Origin: an uncultured Altererythrobacter sp.
GTDB lineage: Bacteria; Pseudomonadota; Alphaproteobacteria; Sphingomonadales; Sphingomonadaceae
Direction of reading: 5' to 3'
Length of the DNA: 64,000 bases
NCBI GenBank assembly: GCA_913056125.1
Contig: CAJXNC010000003.1
Location: 124,001-188,000, forward strand
The number at the start of each line of letters is the position of its first letter. Position 1 is the first letter of the stretch. The position numbers were made by a program, and so were the translations under genes. Below the pieces are notes generated by a model. It saw only the letters and a list, made by a program, of their open reading frames with translations. It did not search any database and was not told where the DNA came from. This document shows positions 53,160-63,041 of this stretch, piece by piece.

Positions 53160-54536
53160 ATGGGCGCGAATATGAGGGATGAGGACCGACCGATAGCCGC
53201 AATCGTGCTTGCCGCTGGCAAGGGCACACGGATGAAGAGCCAGCGCCACAAGGTGCTGCACGAAATTGGCGGCAAGCCGATGATCGGGCATTTGCTCGAC
53301 CAGGTCGGCCAGCTTGGCGCGCAGCGCACGGTGGTGGTGGTCGGCGAAGCACAGGAACAGGTCCGCGAGGCGCTGGGCGACAGCGTTTCTTACGCCGTGC
53401 AAGAAAAGCAGCTGGGTACCGGCCATGCAGTGATGCAGGCCAAGCCCGCGCTCGAAGGCTTCGAGGGCGATGTGCTGATCATGTATGGCGACGTGCCCTT
53501 TGTGCGCGCCGAGACCATGACGATGATGCTCAAGCGGCTGCATGGCGAGGATGCACCTGCAGCCGTGGTGCTCGGCTTCAAGCCGATGGACCCGCTGCAA
53601 TATGGCCGCGTGATCGCCGATGGCGATTCCATCGTGAAGATGGTCGAGTTTAAGGATGCCTCGCCCGAAGAGCGCGATTGCGTGCTGTGCAATTCCGGCC
53701 TGATGGCGGTGCGCGGCGACATCCTGTTCAACCTTCTGGGCGAGGTCGGCAACAACAACGCGCAGGGCGAGTTCTACCTGCCCGATATCGTCAATGTCGC
53801 CATTCGCTCCGACATCCCGACTGCTGTCGTGGTTACGCCCGACGAAGGCGAGGTGGCCGGAATCAATTCTCGTGCAGAGCTCGCTGCTGCAGAAGCGCGC
53901 TGGCAATCTCGCAAGCGCGAGGTGGCCATGGCGGCAGGTGCTACGCTCGTCGCGCCCGAAACGGTCTTCTTCAGCCACGATACCGTGCTGGGGCAGGATG
54001 TGCTGGTCGAGCCCAATGTGGTCTTCGGGCCTGGTGTCGAGGTGGCGGACAATGTGACGATCCGCGCTTTCTCGCATCTCGAGGGTGCAAGGCTGGAAGA
54101 AGGCGTCGAGATCGGGCCTTATGCCCGCCTGCGCCCCGGTGCAGTTCTGGAGACGGGGTCCAAGGTCGGCAATTTCGTGGAGATCAAGAACGCCACGTTG
54201 GGAGAAGGCGCCAAGGCCAACCACCTTACCTATCTCGGCGATGCCACGGTGGGCGCGGGCGCCAATATCGGTGCGGGTACGATTACCTGCAATTACGATG
54301 GCTATTTCAAGCACCGCACGGAGATCGGCAAGGGCGCCTTTATTGGCTCCAATAGCGCGCTGATCGCGCCTGTGCGGATAGGTGCCGATGCTATTGTTGC
54401 GGCGGGCAGCGCGGTCAGCCGCGATGTCGCCGACGGAGAATTGCGCATGGTGCGCGCCGAACAGCTGGTCAAACCCGGCTGGGCGGATCGCTTTCACGAT
54501 GCGATGAAGAAGAAAAAGGAAGCTTCGAAGAAATGA
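53160..54536 (+). CDS. glmU: Bifunctional UDP-GlcNAc pyrophosphorylase / GlcN-1-P acetyltransferase
   Basis: 458 aa; a start at 53172 (MRDEDRPIAA) is equally likely. Uridyltransferase half: LAAGKGTRMKSQRHKVLHEIGGKPM, QLGTGHAVM, MYGDVPFV, GEFYLPDI. Left-handed helix half from about 250: RPGAVLETGSKVGNFVEIKN and GAGTITCNYDGYFKHRTEIG. Supplies UDP-GlcNAc for peptidoglycan and LPS. ATGA overlap with the next gene. Confidence 0.97.
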   Translation: MGANMRDEDRPIAAIVLAAGKGTRMKSQRHKVLHEIGGKPMIGHLLDQVGQLGAQRTVVVVGEAQEQVREALGDSVSYAVQEKQLGTGHAVMQAKPALEGFEGDVLIMYGDVPFVRAETMTMMLKRLHGEDAPAAVVLGFKPMDPLQYGRVIADGDSIVKMVEFKDASPEERDCVLCNSGLMAVRGDILFNLLGEVGNNNAQGEFYLPDIVNVAIRSDIPTAVVVTPDEGEVAGINSRAELAAAEARWQSRKREVAMAAGATLVAPETVFFSHDTVLGQDVLVEPNVVFGPGVEVADNVTIRAFSHLEGARLEEGVEIGPYARLRPGAVLETGSKVGNFVEIKNATLGEGAKANHLTYLGDATVGAGANIGAGTITCNYDGYFKHRTEIGKGAFIGSNSALIAPVRIGADAIVAAGSAVSRDVADGELRMVRAEQLVKPGWADRFHDAMKKKKEASKK

Positions 54537-54991
54537 GTACAGAGGATCAGGAAAAGGAACTGCAGCAGCGCCGGGCGATGTTGCTGCACGCATCGCGCGA
54601 CATGGCTTTCGAGCAGATGTCCGCAGGTGCGCGCATGGTTCCCTTTGCAGCCGGCGTAAACCCGGATGGCGAGATCAAGTTCTTCCGCTTTGCCGAGCTC
54701 GACACCGAAGTGCCGCTGACCGAGATCTATGCCGATACGCAGAAGCGCCTATCGGGAGCGGCAAAGGAAGGCGTGCTGCTGGCATCCACCACGGTTGCCG
54801 TGGTCGAGGATGCTGAGCTCGAGGGCGATTTCGAGACCGCCGTTAGCGTGCATGTGGAGGAGCCGGGCTTCAGCCGCATGGTGCTTGCCCCCTATCGCAT
54901 CGATCCGGGCGAGGAAGAAGGCGGCAAGGGCAAGCTGGTGCAGGGCGAGATGATCGCCTTCGACGTGGCGCCGATCGTCTTTGCTGCTTGA
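54533..54991 (+). CDS. Uncharacterised cytosolic protein between glmU and glmS
   Basis: 152 aa, acidic, without signal peptide or membrane segment. It starts inside the last codons of glmU (ATGA overlap). Visible: LHASRDMAFEQMSAGARMVPFAAGVNPDG, FFRFAELDTEVPLTEIYADTQ, SVHVEEPGFSRMVLAPYRI. I do not recognise the family. Its place suggests a link to UDP-GlcNAc synthesis, but that could be simply operon history. Confidence 0.75.
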   Translation: MSTEDQEKELQQRRAMLLHASRDMAFEQMSAGARMVPFAAGVNPDGEIKFFRFAELDTEVPLTEIYADTQKRLSGAAKEGVLLASTTVAVVEDAELEGDFETAVSVHVEEPGFSRMVLAPYRIDPGEEEGGKGKLVQGEMIAFDVAPIVFAA

Positions 54992-55092
54992 GGAATCCGG
55001 GGGCTAACATCCCCGGCCTCCTGCATTTTTCGTTCAGCATTTCTACAAGCACTGTCGGTTAGGGCGCACCGGAACCGGGGGATTTGTCCTTT

Positions 55093-56916
55093 ATGTGCGG
55101 AATTATCGGGATTGTCGGCAAGGAGCCGGTGGCGGATCGCCTGATCGACGGGCTGCGCCGCATGGAATATCGCGGATATGATTCCGCCGGTATCTGCACG
55201 CTCGACGATGGGAAGCTGATCCGCCGCCGCGCAGAGGGCAAGCTGGCCAATCTCGTGGCCGAGCAGAGCCGCAGTCCGGCGACGGGCTCGGTCGGCATCG
55301 CCCATACGCGCTGGGCGACGCATGGTGCCCCTACGACGAACAACGCCCACCCGCATGCGACGGGCGAGGTCGCCATTGTTCATAACGGCATTATCGAGAA
55401 CTTTCGCCCGCTGCGCAGTGGGCTGGTCGAGCGTGGCCGCAAATTTGAAAGCGAAACCGATTCCGAGGTTATCGCCCACCTCGTTTCCGAACAGGTCGAA
55501 AGCGGTGCATCTCCCGAAGAGGCCGTCAAAGCCGTCCTGCCGCAATTGCGTGGCGCCTTTGCCCTGGCCATGGCTTTTCGCGCTTTTCCGGACATGTTGG
55601 TGGGTGCGCGGCTCGGTTCCCCGCTGGTGGTGGGCTTTGGCGAGGGGGAGACCTATCTCGGCTCCGACGCGCTGGCGCTTGCTCCGCTGACGCAGCAGAT
55701 CGCCTATCTCGAAGAAGGCGATTGGGTTGTGATTACGCGCGATGGTGCGACGATCTATGACAAGGATAACAATAAGGTAGATCGCGAAGTTCAGACTTCG
55801 GGTGCATCGGCAGCAGCCATCGAAAAGGGCAATTACCGCCACTACATGCAAAAGGAGATCTTCGAGCAGCCGACCGTGGTGGCGCAGACGCTCAGCTCCT
55901 ATTTGCGCCCGGTCGAGCAGCAGGTGGCCCTGCCGCAGATCGACTTCGACATCACCGCGATCGAGCGCGTGACTATCGTCGCCTGCGGCACCTCATACTA
56001 TGCCGGCATGGTCGCGAAATACTGGTTCGAGCAGTTCGCGCGCGTCCCGGTCGACATCGATTTCGCAAGCGAGTTCCGTTACCGCGAGCCGGTGTTACAG
56101 GATGGCGGGCTGGCGTTGTTCATCTCGCAGAGCGGGGAAACGGCCGATACGCTGGCCGCACTGCGCCATTGCAAGGAAAACGGCCAGGTCATTTCTGCCG
56201 TGGTCAATGTGCCGACCAGTTCGATGGCGCGCGAGGCGGACTTGCTGTTGCCCACCCATGCCGGACCGGAGATCGGCGTTGCATCGACCAAGGCCTTTGC
56301 CTGCCAGCTTGCCGTGCTTGCTGCGCTGGCGGCGCATTTCGCCGTACGCAAGGGCCGCATAAGCCGCGAGGAAGAGGCGGAGATCGTCCGCCATTTGCTC
56401 GAGGCCCCGGCCTGTCTCAATGCCGCGCTCGATCATGACGAGGAAATCGCCAGCATGGCGCATCTCGTCGCCCCGGCCCGCGACGTGCTCTATCTCGGGC
56501 GCGGACAGGACTTCCCGCTGGCGCTGGAGGGTGCGCTGAAGCTCAAGGAAATCAGCTATATCCACGCCGAAGGTTATGCGAGCGGTGAGATGAAGCATGG
56601 CCCCATTGCGCTGATCGACGAGGATGTGCCTGTGATCGTACTCGCACCGTCCGGCCCACTCTTCGAAAAAACCGTGTCCAACATGCAGGAAGTGGCCGCG
56701 CGCGGTGGCAAGGTGGTGCTGATTTCGGACGCACAAGGCATTGCGGAGGCAGGCGAAGATTGCATCGCAACAATCGAAATGCCGCGCGTCCACCCCCTAA
56801 TTGCACCGCTGGTTTACGCCGTACCGGTGCAGCTGCTCGCCTATCACGTCGCCTGCATTAAGGGCACAGATGTCGACCAGCCGCGAAACCTCGCCAAGTC
56901 TGTAACTGTCGAATAG
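55093..56916 (+). CDS. glmS: Glutamine-fructose-6-phosphate aminotransferase
   Basis: 607 aa from the ATG at 55093, so that Cys2 is the glutaminase nucleophile; the track begins 9 nt earlier at a TTG. Glutaminase domain: MCGIIGIVG, YRGYDSAGI, HTRWATHGAPT. Two SIS domains: VACGTSYYAGMVAK, ISQSGETADTLAAL, and LGRGQDFPLALEGALKLKE, ending NLAKSVTVE. First enzyme of hexosamine synthesis. No glmS ribozyme is seen in the 101-nt gap upstream. Confidence 0.98.
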   Translation: MCGIIGIVGKEPVADRLIDGLRRMEYRGYDSAGICTLDDGKLIRRRAEGKLANLVAEQSRSPATGSVGIAHTRWATHGAPTTNNAHPHATGEVAIVHNGIIENFRPLRSGLVERGRKFESETDSEVIAHLVSEQVESGASPEEAVKAVLPQLRGAFALAMAFRAFPDMLVGARLGSPLVVGFGEGETYLGSDALALAPLTQQIAYLEEGDWVVITRDGATIYDKDNNKVDREVQTSGASAAAIEKGNYRHYMQKEIFEQPTVVAQTLSSYLRPVEQQVALPQIDFDITAIERVTIVACGTSYYAGMVAKYWFEQFARVPVDIDFASEFRYREPVLQDGGLALFISQSGETADTLAALRHCKENGQVISAVVNVPTSSMAREADLLLPTHAGPEIGVASTKAFACQLAVLAALAAHFAVRKGRISREEEAEIVRHLLEAPACLNAALDHDEEIASMAHLVAPARDVLYLGRGQDFPLALEGALKLKEISYIHAEGYASGEMKHGPIALIDEDVPVIVLAPSGPLFEKTVSNMQEVAARGGKVVLISDAQGIAEAGEDCIATIEMPRVHPLIAPLVYAVPVQLLAYHVACIKGTDVDQPRNLAKSVTVE

Positions 56917-56986
56917 GGCAATTTCTTGCTGTTTTCCGGGGTGTTGCTTTACCGGGAAATAAGGAATTTCAGGCAATACTTCCCGC

Positions 56987-59338
56987 GTGACACAGAACCA
57001 CTCGGGATTGCCGAGCCTGCCATTGCGCCTCAACGCCTTGCAGGTAATCGGTTTGCAGAAGCCGGTCGATGGCGACTGGGCACGTCTGCGCGCGCTGCAA
57101 TATTCCGAGATCGGCAAGCTTTCGACTGTCCGGTTTGCCGGGCATTGTATCGCTGCCATCCTCGTGATGTCGATTTTTCGTGGCGAGATTTCGAATGCCT
57201 TGCTCTCGGTCTGGCTGATCGCGCTCGGCATCGCCGTCGCCAATGTCAGCAGGATAGATCGCGGTCTGATCGACCTTCCGCGGCGCCTGATGACACGCGA
57301 CGAATTCAACAAGCAGGCGGTCGCTGTCGCCGCCGTTGCCGTGCTTTGGTCGACACCGCTCCTGGCCTTCGTACCTGGCGGGGACCGGGCCGATCACTAC
57401 GCCACCTGGTCGATCGTTGCCATGGTCATTGCCGGGTCTGCATCGGTCATGGTGCAGGTGCCGATTGCGACCGTGCTCTATGTGCTTGTCTGCGGTTCGG
57501 CCGCGATCCTGTCTTTCGCCCTGCGTGAGGATTATCCCTTCGCGGCGGTGACTGCCGCATTCTGCGCGGTGGTAGTCTCGTCCGCTCTTGCTGCTGCCCG
57601 GACCTTCCTTACCGCACGCATTGCCGAGGCCGGTGTGCAGGAGAAGGATCAGGTCGTTTCGCTGCTGCTGCGCGAATTCGAGGAGAACGAGGCCGACTGG
57701 TTGTGGCAGGTCGATACGCATCGCCGCATCACCTCTGCCAGCCCGCGCTTCGCCTATGCGTTGGGCAGCGATCCCGCGACAGTAGAAGGCGAGAGCATGA
57801 TCCAGCTTATCTCCGGCGACAAGTGGGAGAGCGGGGACTTGCCCTCGAGTCTCCACGAACTGGCCGAGCGGCTGAAATGCCGGGAGAGCTTTTCCAACCT
57901 CGTCGTCCAGGCCGAAATCGACGGCCAACGCCGTTGGTGGGAGCTTTCCGGTACGCCCATCCTCGGTGAGAATGGCCGCTTCAAAGGCTTCCGCGGTGTG
58001 GGCTCGGATGTGACCGAACGCCGCGAAAGCGACGAAAAGATCGCCTATCTGGCGCGCTACGATACGCTGACGGGCTTGCCCAATCGGCTGATGCTGACAG
58101 AAGGCCTTGCCGAAGCATTGCGCTATTCTGCACAGTGGAAAACGCGCTGCGCTTTCCTGATGATCGACCTCGACCGATTCAAGGCGGTCAACGATTCGCT
58201 TGGCCACCTGGTCGGGGACCGGCTGCTTGCGCATGTCTCCCAGCGCCTCAAGCAGGTGATGACCGAGAATGAGCAGGTCGGACGTCTGGGCGGTGACGAA
58301 TTCGCCGTGGTTATCCGGGATGCATCCTCCGGTGGTTATGTCGAGGACGTTGCCAAACGGATCATCGATATCCTCTCACAGCCCTACATCGTCGACAATC
58401 ACACGCTCTATATCGGCGCCAGCGTGGGTTCGGCGATCGGCCCGCGTGACGGGACCAGCGTCGAAACTCTGATGCGTAATGCCGATCTTGCGCTCTATCG
58501 CGCCAAAGATGCCGGCGGCGGCGAACATTGCAAGTTCCTGCCTGCGCTGCATAGCGATGCCGAGGAGCGCCGCACGCTCGAGGCAAGTCTGCGCAATGCC
58601 ATCGAGAAGGATGAGCTGACGCTCAACTACCAGCCCGTGGTCAATGCCAAGACCGAGCAAGTGGTAAGCTTCGAGGCGTTGCTGCGCTGGAACAGCAAGG
58701 AGCATGGATTTGTCAGCCCCGGCAAGTTTATCCCGTTGGCTGAGGATACTCGCCTGATCGTCCCGATCGGCGATTGGGTTCTGCGTGCTGCCTGCAAGGA
58801 AGCCTCTTCCTGGCCCGAAGACATCAAGGTCGCGGTCAATGTTTCGGGCGAACAGCTGCTTGATCCGCATTTCTCGAGCAATGTCGTGAGCGCGCTTGCC
58901 GATAGCGGCCTGGCCGCACATCGCCTCGAGGTCGAAGTGACCGAAAGCGTGTTCCTGCGTGATGGCCGCACGGCGCGCCAGACGCTCGAAGAAATCATAG
59001 CGCTGGGCTGCACCATCGCGCTGGATGATTTCGGGACCGGTTATTCCTCGCTCGGCTATTTGCGCAATATGCGCTTCTCGACGATCAAGGTCGATCGCAG
59101 CTTTGTGCAGGGTGCATCGGAGGACAGTCCCGAAAGTCTTGCCATTATCCGTGCTGTTGTGGCGATGGCGCAGAGTCTTGAAATGTCGACGACCGCCGAA
59201 GGCGTGGAAGATGCCAAGCAAGCCGAGTTGGTCCGCGACCTGGGGTGCACCAAGATCCAGGGCTTCTATTTCGGGCGCCCCATGCCCGCGACCGAGGCAC
59301 GCAGCCTCGTGGTCAAGCGCCGTCACGTTGCCGCGTGA
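56987..59338 (+). CDS. Membrane PAS-GGDEF-EAL cyclic-di-GMP enzyme
   Basis: 783 aa with a GTG start. About six N-terminal hydrophobic helices (40-210), then a PAS-like region (230-345; WQVDTHRRITSASP, GVGSDVTERRES), a GGDEF domain (350-515) with intact GRLGGDEFAVV, and an EAL domain (530-775) with FEALLRWNS, NVSGEQL, EVTESVF, DDFGTGYSSLGYL, KVDRSFV, and AEGVED. Both active sites look intact. The inhibitory RxxD site before GGDEF is replaced (TENE), so cyclase feedback may be absent. It could make and break c-di-GMP depending on a membrane signal. Confidence 0.93.
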   Translation: MTQNHSGLPSLPLRLNALQVIGLQKPVDGDWARLRALQYSEIGKLSTVRFAGHCIAAILVMSIFRGEISNALLSVWLIALGIAVANVSRIDRGLIDLPRRLMTRDEFNKQAVAVAAVAVLWSTPLLAFVPGGDRADHYATWSIVAMVIAGSASVMVQVPIATVLYVLVCGSAAILSFALREDYPFAAVTAAFCAVVVSSALAAARTFLTARIAEAGVQEKDQVVSLLLREFEENEADWLWQVDTHRRITSASPRFAYALGSDPATVEGESMIQLISGDKWESGDLPSSLHELAERLKCRESFSNLVVQAEIDGQRRWWELSGTPILGENGRFKGFRGVGSDVTERRESDEKIAYLARYDTLTGLPNRLMLTEGLAEALRYSAQWKTRCAFLMIDLDRFKAVNDSLGHLVGDRLLAHVSQRLKQVMTENEQVGRLGGDEFAVVIRDASSGGYVEDVAKRIIDILSQPYIVDNHTLYIGASVGSAIGPRDGTSVETLMRNADLALYRAKDAGGGEHCKFLPALHSDAEERRTLEASLRNAIEKDELTLNYQPVVNAKTEQVVSFEALLRWNSKEHGFVSPGKFIPLAEDTRLIVPIGDWVLRAACKEASSWPEDIKVAVNVSGEQLLDPHFSSNVVSALADSGLAAHRLEVEVTESVFLRDGRTARQTLEEIIALGCTIALDDFGTGYSSLGYLRNMRFSTIKVDRSFVQGASEDSPESLAIIRAVVAMAQSLEMSTTAEGVEDAKQAELVRDLGCTKIQGFYFGRPMPATEARSLVVKRRHVAA

Positions 59339-59488
59339 GTCGATTGCGTGCGCCCATCCGGGCTCATTTCCTTTCGGCTGCTCGCTTCGCCTTTGCCTTG
59401 GCTATGGGGAAGGTCCGGGTGGGCAGTCGCCCTTGCGATTCGCTCGCCGCGAACCGAGTTCGTCCTTCCCTTGCAGGCTTCAAGCCGG

Positions 59489-60160
59489 CTACGCGACGGC
59501 TAGAGATTCAAACACGCTCTCGAACAATGCCCGTCCGTCGCTGCCACCGGTCTCATCCTCGACCGCGCGTTCGGGGTGCGGCATCATGCCAAGCACATTG
59601 CCGCTCTCATTGAGCACGCCGGCAATATCGCGCTGCGAGCCGTTGACGCTCTCGGCATAGCGGAAGGCCACCCGGCCTTCGCCTTCGAGCCGGTCGAGCG
59701 TTTCCTCGTCGGCGAAGTAATTGCCGTCATGATGGGCGACGGGGATGGCGATGGTCTGCCCCGCGTCATATCGCGAAGTGAACAGCGACTGGCTGTTCTC
59801 GACCGTCAGCGGCACGGTGCGGCAGACGAAGGTCAACTGGGCATTGCGCATCAGCGCGCCGGGCAGCAGCCCGCTTTCGGCCAGGACCTGGAAGCCGTTG
59901 CACACGCCGAGCACGGGCACGCCACGTTCTGCTGCGTCCTTGATGGCGCGCATGATGGGGCTGTTGGCCGCCATCGATCCGCAGCGCAGGTAATCGCCGT
60001 AGGAAAAGCCGCCGGGCAGGGCGATGAAGTCGAGTCCGTCGGGCAGCGAAGCGTCACCGTGCCAGACGCGCAACGGAGCCTTACCGGAGACCAGCTCAAT
60101 CGCCACCGCCATGTCGCGGTCGCAATTCGAACCGGGGAAGGTGATGACTGCTGCCTTCAT
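59489..60160 (-). CDS. purQ: Phosphoribosylformylglycinamidine synthase, glutaminase subunit
   Basis: 223 aa. [32 protein letters not shown], the nucleophile Cys in [11 protein letters not shown], and His-Glu in [12 protein letters not shown]. Provides ammonia to PurL with PurS. Starts one base after the purS stop. The 150-nt gap to the right-hand EAL gene holds no feature I can name. Confidence 0.97.
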   Translation of the reverse strand: MKAAVITFPGSNCDRDMAVAIELVSGKAPLRVWHGDASLPDGLDFIALPGGFSYGDYLRCGSMAANSPIMRAIKDAAERGVPVLGVCNGFQVLAESGLLPGALMRNAQLTFVCRTVPLTVENSQSLFTSRYDAGQTIAIPVAHHDGNYFADEETLDRLEGEGRVAFRYAESVNGSQRDIAGVLNESGNVLGMMPHPERAVEDETGGSDGRALFESVFESLAVA

Positions 60161-60161
60161 C

Positions 60162-60401
60162 TCAGGCCGTCTCCAGCTTCTCGATCCGGTAATTCTCGAT
60201 CACCATGTTGGCGAGCAGCTTGCGGCACATCTCGTCAAGCGCTTCGTCGCTCGTATTGTCGGCCACGTCCATTTCGATCAGGCGACCGACGCGGACATCT
60301 TTCACCCCGTCGAAGCCGAGGCCTTCCAGTGCGTGGTGGACCGCACGTCCCTGCGGATCGAGGACGCCGGGCTTGAGGTTGACGTGGATGCGGACTTTCA
60401 T
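60162..60401 (-). CDS. purS: Phosphoribosylformylglycinamidine synthase subunit PurS
   Basis: 79 aa, usual length, embedded in a longer wrong track [47 protein letters not shown] are diagnostic. Structural link between PurL and PurQ. purL is not in the window. Confidence 0.96.
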   Translation of the reverse strand: MKVRIHVNLKPGVLDPQGRAVHHALEGLGFDGVKDVRVGRLIEMDVADNTSDEALDEMCRKLLANMVIENYRIEKLETA

Positions 60402-60527
60402 CGTCAGGGCCTTCCTGTTGGGAGGTGGAGTCGCTTTCGTCGCGAGCCTATGGCGATAGACTACGTTATGGGCAAGGGGGACAGCCAAGCTGCCCACGGC
60501 CGGATGGTGAAATCGAGGAATGCAGGA

Positions 60528-61745
60528 ATGATCGGAACGGAGAAATTCACCTTCAGGGGCGCAAAGGGGCAGATGCTCGACGGGCGGCTGGAGAAGCCGC
60601 TCTATCGCGAACCGCGCGGCGTGGCGCTGTTCGCGCATTGCTTCACCTGCACCAAGCACAGCCATGCAGCGACGCGCATTTCCGCTGCGCTGGCAGAGAA
60701 GGGCTTGGCCGTGTTGCGCTTTGATTTTACCGGTCTGGGCGGCAGCGATGGCGATTTTGCCAATGCGGGTTTTGCTTCCAATGTGGAGGATCTGGCGGCT
60801 GCGGCCAATGCGTTGGAGGCAGCGGGGATGGAGCCCTGCTTGCTGATCGGCCATTCGCTGGGAGGTGCGGCGGCGATCGCGGCGGCAGCGCATATCTCGC
60901 AAGTGCGCGGCGTGGCGACGGTCAATGCGCCGTTCGACACGACCCATGTCTTCGAGCATTTCGGCGACTGTATTGAGACGGTCGAGCGCGAGGGTGAGGG
61001 CGACATTACGCTGGCCGGGCGTACTTTCCGCATCACCCGCGATTTCCTCGAGCAGGGCCGCAACCAGCCCCAGGCGCAAAGGCTGCGAGATCTCGGGCGC
61101 TCACTGCTGGTGCTACATGCCCCGCGTGACGAGGTCGTCGGGATCGACAATGCCCGCGAGATCTTTGAGGCCGCGCGCCATCCCAAGAGCTTTCTTGCGC
61201 TCGACGGGGCGGATCACTTGCTGACGCGGCCCGGCAGCGCCGAATATGCCGCGACCATGATCGCCGCTTGGGCCATGCCGCTGCTGAAGGAGGTGATCGA
61301 CGCTGGCGACCTGCCGGTGCGCGGCGTGGTCGAGGTCTCCACCGCGGGAGGCAGGTTTGCGCAATGGGTGCGAACGTCTAGCCATTCCTTCATTGCAGAC
61401 GAGCCAAAGAGTGTCGGTGGCCGGGATGATGGGCCGACGCCCTATGACTTGTTGCTGGCCGCGCTGGGAAGTTGCACGGCCATGACCCTGCAAATGTATG
61501 CCCAGCGCAAGGGCATTGCGCTCGACAATGTCCATGTGGAGCTCAGCCACAGCCGTGACCATCACCCCGATTGCGAGGATTGCGGTCAGGAAGGAAAGGC
61601 GATCCAGTTCATTGACCGATTGATCGAACTCAATGGCGATTTCACCGAAGCGCAGCATAAGAGGATGATCGAGATTGCCGACATGTGCCCCGTCCATCGC
61701 ACGCTGGAGAGCGAAATTCGCGTCATCACAAAGGTGCAGGGTTAG
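60528..61745 (+). CDS. Alpha/beta-hydrolase fused to OsmC-like domain
   Basis: 405 aa from the ATG at 60528, supported by GAGG at 9 nt; the track start lies inside purS/purQ. Residues 1-255: hydrolase with FAHCFTCTKHSHAATRIS, FDFTGLGGSDGDF, nucleophile Ser in GHSLGG. Residues 270-405: OsmC/Ohr domain with GPTPYDLLLAALGSCTAMTL and DMCPVHRTL, each with one catalytic Cys. Such fusions occur in many proteobacteria and may reduce lipid peroxides or thiol esters; function unproven. Confidence 0.9.
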   Translation: MIGTEKFTFRGAKGQMLDGRLEKPLYREPRGVALFAHCFTCTKHSHAATRISAALAEKGLAVLRFDFTGLGGSDGDFANAGFASNVEDLAAAANALEAAGMEPCLLIGHSLGGAAAIAAAAHISQVRGVATVNAPFDTTHVFEHFGDCIETVEREGEGDITLAGRTFRITRDFLEQGRNQPQAQRLRDLGRSLLVLHAPRDEVVGIDNAREIFEAARHPKSFLALDGADHLLTRPGSAEYAATMIAAWAMPLLKEVIDAGDLPVRGVVEVSTAGGRFAQWVRTSSHSFIADEPKSVGGRDDGPTPYDLLLAALGSCTAMTLQMYAQRKGIALDNVHVELSHSRDHHPDCEDCGQEGKAIQFIDRLIELNGDFTEAQHKRMIEIADMCPVHRTLESEIRVITKVQG

Positions 61746-61838
61746 GGCCTGATACAAATCGGGACTTGTTGTTGCGAACGCCTCGCATTAACAACCCGCC
61801 TTCGGTCCAATGAGGCCAAAGCAAGATTCGGGGATGGA

Positions 61839-63041
61839 ATGACCGAGGCAGTACAACAGAGCGGCGGCGCGGCGGACAAGCCGAAGGCGGCTGCGCCCTA
61901 TCTTTCGCCCAAGGCCAAGGCACGTATGCTGTGGGTCAAGATTCACCGCTGGCTGGGCCTGGCGACCTTGATCCCCATGGCCATCCTCGGTGTGACGGGC
62001 TCCGCGCAGGTCTGGCCCGAAGAGACCGAGGCCTTGCTCAACACGCAGCGCGAAGTCGCCGCCACGGCTGATCCTGCGGCGATTACCGAGCAGCATATTG
62101 CCAATGCGCGAGAGGCGCTGGAGCCCTACGGGTCGATTGTCTCGGTCAATGTGGGGGCGGTTGGTGAGCCGCTGGTCGCCTCGACCGCCGGCTATGCCGA
62201 TCCGCCCTTCGGTATTGGTGCACCGGGTGGCATGACGCGGCAGGCCTATGTTGATCCCGACAGCGCTGCGGTGATCGATAATACGGACAGCGCTGGCGGG
62301 TTCATGTGGTACATGCACTTCATCCACGGCCTGTTCCTGATCCCCGGCTGGGGCCGCCAGCTGGTTGGCATTATGGGCCTGTTCCTGACCATTTCGGCCG
62401 TGACCGGGATCTATGTCTTCTGGCCCGGCACCAAGCGTGTGATCGCTGCGCTCAAGTGGCAGAAGCGCGACGGTTTCAATCTCAACGTCCATCGCCAGTC
62501 AGGCTTCCTGCTTTCTCTTGTTATCATCATCGAAGCGATTACCGGGGCGTGGATTTCCTTCCCGACCTTCTTTGCCAGCATTGTCGAACCGGGAGTCGAG
62601 CAGCCCGTGCGCCGCCGCGGCCCGCCTCCGGGCGCGCCTGCACCGGCAGAACCGCTCGTAATGGAAGACGGGCAATGGGTCCTCGCGCTGGAACGTGCCA
62701 GTTCAGCTTTCGACGGCCGCCCGACTGCGATCAACGTCCCACGCGGCGAAGACGGCGCGTGGAGCATTTCATTGGCCGGCGAAGGAACCAATGCCACGGT
62801 CAGTGTACCATTGGGCGCGGGCGAAGTGACGGTTGAGGAGCGGCCTGCCGTCAACGGACCGCCTCCCGGCTTCACACAGACTCGCGCCAGCGCGATCGCC
62901 GGTTTCATGCGCCAGGCGCATTACGCCACAATCGGCGGGATCATCTGGGAGATCCTCGTTTTCCTCAGCGGTATCGCGCTGACCTTCCTGTCGATCAGCG
63001 GCGTCTATGTCTGGGCCAAGCGCAAGTTCAGGCGCCGTTGA
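61839..63041 (+). CDS. PepSY-associated membrane protein
   Basis: 400 aa. Four hydrophobic helices: WVKIHRWLGLATLIPMAILGVTG, WGRQLVGIMGLFLTISAVTGIY, HRQSGFLLSLVIIIEAITGAWI, and IIWEILVFLSGIALTFLSISGVYVWAK. KIHRWLG, MHFIHG and NVHRQSG are the His-containing helix starts of the PepSY-TM family, probably with a redox or iron-reduction role (His pairs could bind heme). Large periplasmic loops with Pro-rich PGAPAPAEP. Its stop abuts the M16 gene's stop. Confidence 0.88.
   Translation: MTEAVQQSGGAADKPKAAAPYLSPKAKARMLWVKIHRWLGLATLIPMAILGVTGSAQVWPEETEALLNTQREVAATADPAAITEQHIANAREALEPYGSIVSVNVGAVGEPLVASTAGYADPPFGIGAPGGMTRQAYVDPDSAAVIDNTDSAGGFMWYMHFIHGLFLIPGWGRQLVGIMGLFLTISAVTGIYVFWPGTKRVIAALKWQKRDGFNLNVHRQSGFLLSLVIIIEAITGAWISFPTFFASIVEPGVEQPVRRRGPPPGAPAPAEPLVMEDGQWVLALERASSAFDGRPTAINVPRGEDGAWSISLAGEGTNATVSVPLGAGEVTVEERPAVNGPPPGFTQTRASAIAGFMRQAHYATIGGIIWEILVFLSGIALTFLSISGVYVWAKRKFRRR

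Noticed and set aside
59339-59488. Possible small gene or RNA between the EAL gene and purQ
   Set aside because: No start with ribosome site, no hairpin with T-run and no tRNA-like fold was found; left as plain intergenic sequence.
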